A DNA stretch of 11,786 nt from contig CAAGGO010000400.1 in NCBI GenBank assembly GCA_900769385.1, positions 1 through 11,786 of the forward strand. Reading direction: 5' to 3'. The notes beneath the pieces were generated by a model. The model had not been told where the DNA came from. It made no database searches and was given only the letters and a program-made list of their open reading frames with translations. Within the stretch, counting starts at the first letter, position 1, and each line of letters starts with the position of its first letter. The translations under genes and the position numbers were made by a program. Positions 6,663 to 11,786 of the stretch are shown piece by piece. Source of the stretch: Rikenellaceae bacterium. Its GTDB lineage: Bacteria; Bacteroidota; Bacteroidia; Bacteroidales; UBA932.

Positions 6663-7505
6663 ATGGAACGTATGGACACAAAGAAGGTTTCGGCACTGTT
6701 TTTCAGTCCCACCTACACAACCAGAAAAGTTGTAACGGCAATTGCAGAAGGAATTGCCACCACTATGCAGCTTGGCAAACCGGCTGCAATAAATGTCACC
6801 ACCCCTATACAGAGACGCGAAACACCGGCATTTGCCCAAGATGACATTGTTGTATTTGGAGTACCGGTATACATAGGCAGGGTACCAAACCTTATCCGCG
6901 ATTTCTTTGCCTCCATAAAAGGCAACGGGGCAATTGGTGTACCAGTGGCAGTATACGGAAACCGTGCATACGATGATGCCCTCATTGAACTTAAGGACAT
7001 TATGGAGGGCAACGGATTCAAATGCATTGCGGCAGGTGCCTTCATTGGAGAACACTCATTCTCATATACTCTTGGAGGGGGAAGGCCTGATGCAGAGGAC
7101 CTGGATATTGCAACCTCATTTGGAAAAGGGATTGCACAACGCCTTGCACAAGGATGGGATAGCAACGGAAAACTTGAGGTACCGGGCAACCCGTACCCCT
7201 ACAAATTCTACAATGCAAAAAGCAGTTCCAACAACAGCATAGATATCCGCAAGGTAAAACCGGAGACTGACCCTGACAAATGTACCAACTGCGGCCTTTG
7301 TGCAATGCTCTGCCCTATGGGGGCCATTGACCCCACTAATTGCGCATTGGTACCGGGAATATGCATTAAATGCTGCGCCTGCGTAAAATTGTGCCGTCCA
7401 AAAGCAAAATACTTCTCGGACCCAACCTACCTTGAGCACAAGGAGATTCTGGAGAAGAACTTTACAAATCCGCGCAAGGAACCTGAACTGTTCTGGAGCA
7501 AATAA
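6663..7505 (+). CDS. EFR1-type flavodoxin-fold protein with two 4Fe-4S clusters
   Basis: A 280-residue cytoplasmic protein. Residues about 8-165 form a flavodoxin-like domain; FSPTYTTRKV (14-23) occupies the FMN phosphate-loop position, and the VPVYIGRVP segment (67-75) fits the flavin-ring loop. Residues 200-250 carry two ferredoxin motifs: C207-x2-C210-x2-C213-x3-C217-P and C234-x2-C237-x2-C240-x3-C244, with an extra cysteine at 238. This matches the EFR1 family of ferredoxin/flavodoxin fusions of anaerobes, presumed electron carriers with unknown partners. No signal peptide is present. ATG at 6663 is very close to the -7 box; ATG at 6672 (residue 4) is an alternative that gives a leader of about 10 nt. 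A nuclease gene follows after 16 nt. Confidence 0.9.
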   Translation: MERMDTKKVSALFFSPTYTTRKVVTAIAEGIATTMQLGKPAAINVTTPIQRRETPAFAQDDIVVFGVPVYIGRVPNLIRDFFASIKGNGAIGVPVAVYGNRAYDDALIELKDIMEGNGFKCIAAGAFIGEHSFSYTLGGGRPDAEDLDIATSFGKGIAQRLAQGWDSNGKLEVPGNPYPYKFYNAKSSSNNSIDIRKVKPETDPDKCTNCGLCAMLCPMGAIDPTNCALVPGICIKCCACVKLCRPKAKYFSDPTYLEHKEILEKNFTNPRKEPELFWSK

Positions 7506-7521
7506 AAAAACAGAAAGAGAG

Positions 7522-8478
7522 ATGAAGAAATTCAAGAGGATATTGCTTCTGCTGGTAACAATTGCCGCCGGCATAATCTATTTTGCAGAAGAGCTTGGCT
7601 CTGTTATGCACCAGATAGAAAAAGAGAAAGAAGAGGTTGGCAAAACTGTTTCCAAATGGCAGGACCAGGTTGAGGACTCTGCCCAGAAGGCAATTGAACA
7701 GGGAAAAGAGATTGTTCAACAGCAGGAAATTGGGAAAAAACTATCGGGAAGAAAAAGTAAATCATCTCTGGTCTCCCTTGAAATTCCTGTACTGGAAAAA
7801 GATGTCCCTTCCCAGATTCTGGAGTATACCGGACACACCCTTTCCTACAACAATGAAACCCGACTTCCAAACTGGGTGGCATACGAACTTACGGCTTCAG
7901 AGGCTGAAGGGGAGAATCCACGCAAGGACAAATTTGCAAGGGACCCACGTGCAACAGGAGCGCAGGGCAGCAAGGAGGACTACCGCAACTCGGGGTGGGA
8001 CCGTGGACACATGGCCCCAGCCGGAGATATGAAATGGGATACCAAGGCAATGGATGAGACTTACTACTTTACAAACATCTGCCCCCAGAACCACCAGCTG
8101 AACAACGGGGACTGGAAGGAACTTGAGGAGCAATGTAGGGAATGGGCATTGAAGTATGGATCAATCTATATTGTTTGCGGACCAATAATTACAGAGAATA
8201 CCCACGGTCTCCTTGGAGAAAACCAAATTGTTATTCCCGACAAATTCTTTAAGGCAGTTCTAATCCAAAAGAACGGAAAATACCACGGAGCGGGATTCAT
8301 CTTCACCAACTGGCCAAAAAGAGATTCAAGGATAAGTACCAAGCCTGGCCCGGACAGGCCGCTTGAATCATATTTGGTTACAATAGATGAAGTGGAGGCT
8401 GCCACAGGAATGGACTTCTTCCCAAAACTGCCCGATTCAGTTGAAACGGCAGTTGAGAAGCAATCCGTATTGTTCTGA
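7522..8478 (+). CDS. Membrane-anchored DNA/RNA non-specific endonuclease (NUC1 family)
   Basis: A 318-residue protein starting at the ATG preceded by a purine-rich AGAAAGAGAG, an SD-like exception in this window. The same frame is open back to 7432, but that part overlaps the upstream gene and lacks a signal peptide, so the internal ATG is chosen. Residues 5-22 form a hydrophobic signal or anchor. Residues 28-75 are charged and heptad-like, a probable coiled-coil stalk. The nuclease domain spans about 95-305: catalytic D160-R-G-H163, and LNNGDW (193-198) where N194 matches the Mg-binding Asn of Serratia nuclease. The family cuts DNA and RNA without sequence preference using a divalent metal. 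Periplasmic orientation is inferred from the basic N-terminus and suggests scavenging or degradation of incoming nucleic acid. No immunity-like gene is adjacent, which argues against an antibacterial toxin. Confidence 0.92.
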   Translation: MKKFKRILLLLVTIAAGIIYFAEELGSVMHQIEKEKEEVGKTVSKWQDQVEDSAQKAIEQGKEIVQQQEIGKKLSGRKSKSSLVSLEIPVLEKDVPSQILEYTGHTLSYNNETRLPNWVAYELTASEAEGENPRKDKFARDPRATGAQGSKEDYRNSGWDRGHMAPAGDMKWDTKAMDETYYFTNICPQNHQLNNGDWKELEEQCREWALKYGSIYIVCGPIITENTHGLLGENQIVIPDKFFKAVLIQKNGKYHGAGFIFTNWPKRDSRISTKPGPDRPLESYLVTIDEVEAATGMDFFPKLPDSVETAVEKQSVLF

Positions 8479-8489
8479 CATCCGGTATT

Positions 8490-10964
8490 CTAAAGCAGAC
8501 CACTTACAAGTTTTACCACAAATGCCGCCAGCCACGCCATTGAGCAGCTGTAAAGGACCATAAACAAAGCCCATTTTCCTCCGGCCTCCTTCTTTATGGC
8601 TGCTATGGCCGCAACACAAGGGATATAGATGAGTATGAACAGCATAAGTGAATAGCCTGTGGCTGGGGTAAAGATCCTCTCACCCACTTTTGGGCCGTGG
8701 TCAAATGTCTGCTCAGAGAGTTTGTTCTGCAGGGTAACCTCAGAATCGTCGGGAGACTGGTAAAGTACTCCCATTGAGCTGAGGATAAGCTCCTTGGCGG
8801 TAATGCCGGTAAAAAGGCTCACACCAATTTTCCAGTCATATCCAAGCGGAGTGAACACAGGTTCCACAAACTGCCCAATCTGGGCAATGTAAGACTGCTC
8901 AATCTGCTCATACTTCTGCTCTGCTTGCAATGCCAGTACCCCCTGGTGAATCTCCTCTGCAGGAGCCCCGCTCTGCCGCAGTTCAACTGCAAGTGCTTCA
9001 TAATCCTTTGAGAACTCCGTTTTGTGAGGGAAATAGCCCAAAGCCCAAATGAAGATTGATCCCACCAGAATGGTGGTACCCATCTTGCGCAAATACTGCT
9101 GGCTACGTCCCCACATATGGTTAAGGGAATTCCTTAAGGTTGGCATCCTGTACGGCGGCAGCTCCATTACAAAAGGGATATCCTCCTTCTTCTTAAAGAA
9201 CTTGCGCAACATAAGCGCTGTAAATACAGCCATAAGCATACCTATAAAGTACACGGAGAAAAGAATTGCCCCCTGATGTCTGGTAAACAATGCTGTAACA
9301 AACAGCATATAAATGGGATACTTGGTACCGCAGCTCATAAACGGAATCATCATAATGGTAATGATCCTGTCCTTGCGGTTCTCAAGGGTTCTTGTAGCCA
9401 TAATGGCCGGCACGTTGCATCCGAACCCCATAATGATTGGAATTACCGATTTGCCGTGCAACCCAATCTTGTGCATCACCTTGTCCATAAGAAACGCTAC
9501 CCTGGCCATATATCCGGTATCCTCCATAAAAGAGAGGAACAGGAACAGAATCATAATCTGCGGGAAAAACACAATCACACTTCCCACTCCGGCAATTGCC
9601 CCCTCTACTACAAGATCCCTCACCATTCCTTCAGGCAACATATTGCCTATAGTCTGGCTCAACCAGGCCACCCCGGCATCAATCCAGTCTGTAGGATACT
9701 GCCCAATGAAAAATGTCATCTGGAACACCAGAAACATGAATATGAAGAAAAGCGGCAGTCCAAACCACTTGTGGGTAAGGATATTGTCCAACCTGTACTT
9801 CCTCTCCGTATATTTGTTTGAAGCGTGGGTATAAGTCTCCTCCAGAGCACCGTGGATAAACGCATACTTGGCATCAGTAATTACCGACGCCGAATTGTCA
9901 TTATACTCCCTCTCTATCCTCTTCACCTGCTTGGCAGCACACTCCAGAATCTCATCGGTACCGGGGAACCTGTCTACCTGAGCCGTAAACTCCTTGTCTG
10001 CCTCAAGCAGCTTGATGGCCGCATACTGCGGATGGAACTGGTCCTTAAGCTCCTTGTTCTTCTTTATAAGCTGCTTTACCGTGCGGAGCGACTCATTTAT
10101 GGTATTACCGTAATTTATATGGAAATGTCTGTAATCCTTGTCATTGTCATTATAAATGTCAATGATGCGCTCCAGCAGCTCCTTCAATCCTATTCCTTTG
10201 GTAGCCACAACAGGCACAAACGGGATACCAATCATCTTGCCAAGCATTGTGTAGTCAAACCTGTCTCCCTTCTTCTCCAGCTCGTCATACATATTGAGGG
10301 CTCCCACAACCTTTATGTTCATATCAATAAGCTGCGTGGTGAGATAAAGGTTCCTCTCCAGATTGGAGGCGTCAACCACATTCACAACAACATCGGGAAG
10401 ATTCTCTATAAGATGCTTCCTTACATAAAGTTCCTCCTGGGTATACTCGCTCATTGAATAGGTACCTGGAAGGTCTGTGATGTTTATGGTGTATCCCTTG
10501 TGCTTGAACTGTGCTGTCTTGAGGTCTACTGTAACACCGCCGTAGTTGCCGGTTTTCTCGTTGCGGTGTGCAGCAGTATTGAAAAGTGTGGTCTTGCCGC
10601 AATTGGGGTTGCCCACCAATGCCACATTTATGGTATTCATCTCCTCCTTCACACGCTGCATAAATGCCTCATCCGTAGGAATAGTGCCCCCTTCAAACGG
10701 CTGCTCAAAATTCCTGTACTCCTCTTTTGAAACTATATCTATAAGATTTGCCTCATTTTTTCTCAAAGAAATGCGGTACCCCATAAGCTCCAGCTCCATA
10801 GGATCACCCAACGGAGCCTTCTTTATTACCTTTACAGTAACACCGGGCACAAAACCCATCTCATTGATTCTCTTGCGGAAAGCCCCATAACCCTTAACCT
10901 TGGTAATGACACCCTCCTCCCCCGGCTGGAGCCTGTTCAAAGCATTTATATTCTCGGAATCCAT
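8490..10964 (-). CDS. feoB: Fused FeoA-FeoB ferrous iron transporter
   Basis: An 824-residue inner-membrane Fe(II) uptake protein. Residues 1-78 are a FeoA-type SH3-like domain (INEMGFVPG, 33-41). The G-domain follows: G1 GNPNCGKTT (118-126), G2 Thr145, G3 DLPG (164-167), G4 NMYD (224-227) and a G5-like VATKG (253-257). A helical spacer (about 260-395) leads to the membrane part from about 400, with the conserved gates FGCNVPA (514-520, C516) and MSCGTKYP (543-550, C545) and the EDTGYMAR segment. A charged helical insertion (about 645-700) lies between two membrane segments. FeoA-FeoB fusion is usual in Bacteroidota; no FeoC is present. ATG at 10964 is chosen over an in-frame GTG at 10973. 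The gene converges with the nuclease gene, with 11 nt between the two stops. Confidence 0.96.
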   Translation of the reverse strand: MDSENINALNRLQPGEEGVITKVKGYGAFRKRINEMGFVPGVTVKVIKKAPLGDPMELELMGYRISLRKNEANLIDIVSKEEYRNFEQPFEGGTIPTDEAFMQRVKEEMNTINVALVGNPNCGKTTLFNTAAHRNEKTGNYGGVTVDLKTAQFKHKGYTINITDLPGTYSMSEYTQEELYVRKHLIENLPDVVVNVVDASNLERNLYLTTQLIDMNIKVVGALNMYDELEKKGDRFDYTMLGKMIGIPFVPVVATKGIGLKELLERIIDIYNDNDKDYRHFHINYGNTINESLRTVKQLIKKNKELKDQFHPQYAAIKLLEADKEFTAQVDRFPGTDEILECAAKQVKRIEREYNDNSASVITDAKYAFIHGALEETYTHASNKYTERKYRLDNILTHKWFGLPLFFIFMFLVFQMTFFIGQYPTDWIDAGVAWLSQTIGNMLPEGMVRDLVVEGAIAGVGSVIVFFPQIMILFLFLSFMEDTGYMARVAFLMDKVMHKIGLHGKSVIPIIMGFGCNVPAIMATRTLENRKDRIITIMMIPFMSCGTKYPIYMLFVTALFTRHQGAILFSVYFIGMLMAVFTALMLRKFFKKKEDIPFVMELPPYRMPTLRNSLNHMWGRSQQYLRKMGTTILVGSIFIWALGYFPHKTEFSKDYEALAVELRQSGAPAEEIHQGVLALQAEQKYEQIEQSYIAQIGQFVEPVFTPLGYDWKIGVSLFTGITAKELILSSMGVLYQSPDDSEVTLQNKLSEQTFDHGPKVGERIFTPATGYSLMLFILIYIPCVAAIAAIKKEAGGKWALFMVLYSCSMAWLAAFVVKLVSGLL

Positions 10965-10993
10965 AAAAAACACACTCTTGCTAAAATAATTTG

Positions 10994-11001
10994 CAAAAGT
11001 A
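10994..11001 (-). promoter_or_regulatory. -7 element for the FeoAB gene
   Basis: TACTTTTG on the minus strand fits TAnnTTTG and lies about 30 nt before the ATG at 10964. No TTTG is found at -33, so activation by a regulator is possible. I see no convincing Fur box in the surrounding 110 bases. Confidence 0.38.
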
Positions 11002-11052
11002 AATATTAAACCCGTTGGATGTTATCACTAATTTGAGGTATTCATACACAAA

Positions 11053-11074
11053 TAAGTGGGATGTAAGCGGGATG
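11053..11074. repeat. Tandem 11-bp repeat
   Basis: Two adjacent copies, TAAGTGGGATG and TAAGCGGGATG, differ at one base. They sit just past the stop codon of the secreted-protein gene at 11078 and about 50 bp upstream of the FeoAB -7 box. An 11-bp period is one helical turn, which would suit a regulator site, but the repeat is short. Confidence 0.45.
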
Positions 11075-11077
11075 AAA

Positions 11078-11716
11078 CTAATATTTGAAAGGCTGGGTCC
11101 TATATTTCAATACCCTTACAGCAGGATAATCCAATTTACGTCCTTTATACTCCTTCTTTTGGGATATGCGCACAACGGAATATATGCGTTGCTCCAATGA
11201 CTCAACAATTCCTTTGTTCACTTTAAAATGGATCTCCTTTTTATAATTCCTTGCAAACCCTATATGGGAATAACTCACTAAATTACCTTGCCCCGCACGC
11301 AACTCCCCATCAACCCATTTTGCCAGAATCCCCCTCCTTGTATAACACTCTTCAAACACATCCTTCAAAGAATCAGCTGGAACAATAAAAGTATACACCT
11401 TATCTTTATAGGAATCCACCATCTCAACCTCAACCCTCTTAAGATACAATTTTCCTTTCTCAATGCTCCAGATACAGGTAATTCCACTCCAGTTTGCAGT
11501 AGAAATTACTCTTTGTTCGTGTGGCGGAAGAACAGCATCAAGTTTCTTGAGCATCTCACCACTCACAGGCTTGGCCAACAAAGCCCACTTTTCACCATTT
11601 ACATAAATTAAATCTGCATCCAACCCCGTACCCCTCAACCCTAACGGCGCAGCAAAAAGCAGCATCACTACCACTGCTATTTTTAAAGTCCAATTTCCTG
11701 AAATGCTGTTTTTCAT
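11078..11716 (-). CDS. Small secreted protein of unknown function
   Basis: A 212-residue protein starting at ATG 11716; a TTG two codons upstream (11722) is possible but less likely. Residues about 10-27 form a signal peptide core (LKIAVVVMLLFAAPLGL) with no lipobox, so the protein is probably periplasmic or exported. The mature part is predicted to be mostly beta, with recognisable blocks ANWSGITCIWSIEKGKLYL (75-93) and GELRAGQGNLVSYSHIGF (137-154). I recognise no named domain or catalytic motif. The C-terminus is strongly basic (KKEYKGRKLDYPAVRVLKYR, 187-206). It lies upstream of, and on the same strand as, the iron transporter. The 113-nt gap and the -7 box within it suggest separate transcription. 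No clear promoter was found in the 70 bases left before the window end. Confidence 0.75.
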   Translation of the reverse strand: MKNSISGNWTLKIAVVVMLLFAAPLGLRGTGLDADLIYVNGEKWALLAKPVSGEMLKKLDAVLPPHEQRVISTANWSGITCIWSIEKGKLYLKRVEVEMVDSYKDKVYTFIVPADSLKDVFEECYTRRGILAKWVDGELRAGQGNLVSYSHIGFARNYKKEIHFKVNKGIVESLEQRIYSVVRISQKKEYKGRKLDYPAVRVLKYRTQPFKY

Positions 11717-11786
11717 AATCAAGTTCCATAGAGTTTGTACAACTTGTAAAAATACAAAAACTGTTCCACACCATCCACCAGCCCCA

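Noticed and set aside
6564..7055. Minus-strand open frame of 163 codons opposite the EFR1-type gene
   Set aside because: It is cysteine-rich only because it is antisense to another gene; the plus-strand gene has two intact ferredoxin motifs.
7432..7521. In-frame upstream extension of the nuclease gene
   Set aside because: It overlaps the end of the EFR1-type gene and would bury the signal anchor; the ATG at 7522 follows a purine-rich RBS-like stretch.
7522..8478. Nuclease as a contact-dependent or T6SS toxin
   Set aside because: No toxin-delivery domain and no adjacent immunity-like gene; the N-terminus is a simple anchor.
9276..10457. Several long plus-strand open frames opposite FeoAB
   Set aside because: They mirror the low stop frequency of the real gene; the minus-strand frame has complete FeoA, G-domain and gate motifs.

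Overview
The window looks like a chromosomal segment from a member of the Bacteroidota, most likely the order Bacteroidales. The evidence is the fused FeoA-FeoB transporter, the stand-alone HsdR-N-type nuclease-fold protein, several secreted or lipidated proteins with short signal peptides, the near absence of Shine-Dalgarno sequences, and promoter-like elements matching the Bacteroidota consensus (TTTG, about 17-21 nt, TAnnTTTG). Genus or species cannot be fixed from the sequence alone. I see no tRNA, rRNA, CRISPR array, insertion sequence, integrase or phage gene, and no non-coding stretch longer than 300 bases (the longest is 1401-1590).

Layout, left to right. (1) 1-1400, minus strand: a two-gene operon of an orphan PD-(D/E)XK (HsdR N-terminal) protein and a tRNA CCA-adding enzyme cut off by the window edge. 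The stop and start codons abut directly. A good promoter lies at 1412-1440, and its -33 element sits inside the T-tract of an upstream intrinsic terminator. (2) 1401-1590: a terminator, a GAAA-capped hairpin and an isolated -7-like box, possibly a small RNA or a 3' UTR. (3) 1591-2334, minus: a secreted protein of unknown function with conserved-looking His/Tyr/Arg motifs. (4) 2335-2454: a divergent intergenic region with an 18-bp perfect palindrome. (5) 2455-5130, plus: an operon of an exported aldo/keto reductase with a two-cluster ferredoxin tail (Tat plus lipobox signals) and a membrane-anchored serine hydrolase of the class C beta-lactamase fold. (6) 5154-6551, minus: an S41/PDZ protease lipoprotein, convergent with the previous operon. 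(7) 6663-8478, plus: an operon of an EFR1-type flavodoxin/ferredoxin protein and a membrane-anchored NUC1-family (DNA/RNA non-specific) endonuclease. It diverges from the S41 gene through overlapping promoter elements. (8) 8490-10964, minus: the FeoA-FeoB ferrous iron transporter. (9) 11078-11716, minus: a second small secreted protein of unknown function.

Functionally the segment mixes tRNA maturation with cell-envelope enzymes (protease, serine hydrolase, nuclease, two unknown secreted proteins) and anaerobic redox and iron functions (two proteins each carrying two 4Fe-4S clusters, plus Fe(II) uptake). The redox and iron link is thematic only; nothing in the sequence proves co-regulation. 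I did not find a clear-cut new multi-gene system. The best candidates for new biology are the secreted protein at 1591-2334, the palindromic operator beside it, the structured intergenic RNA candidate at 1437-1547, and the tight coupling of the orphan nuclease-fold protein to the CCA enzyme.
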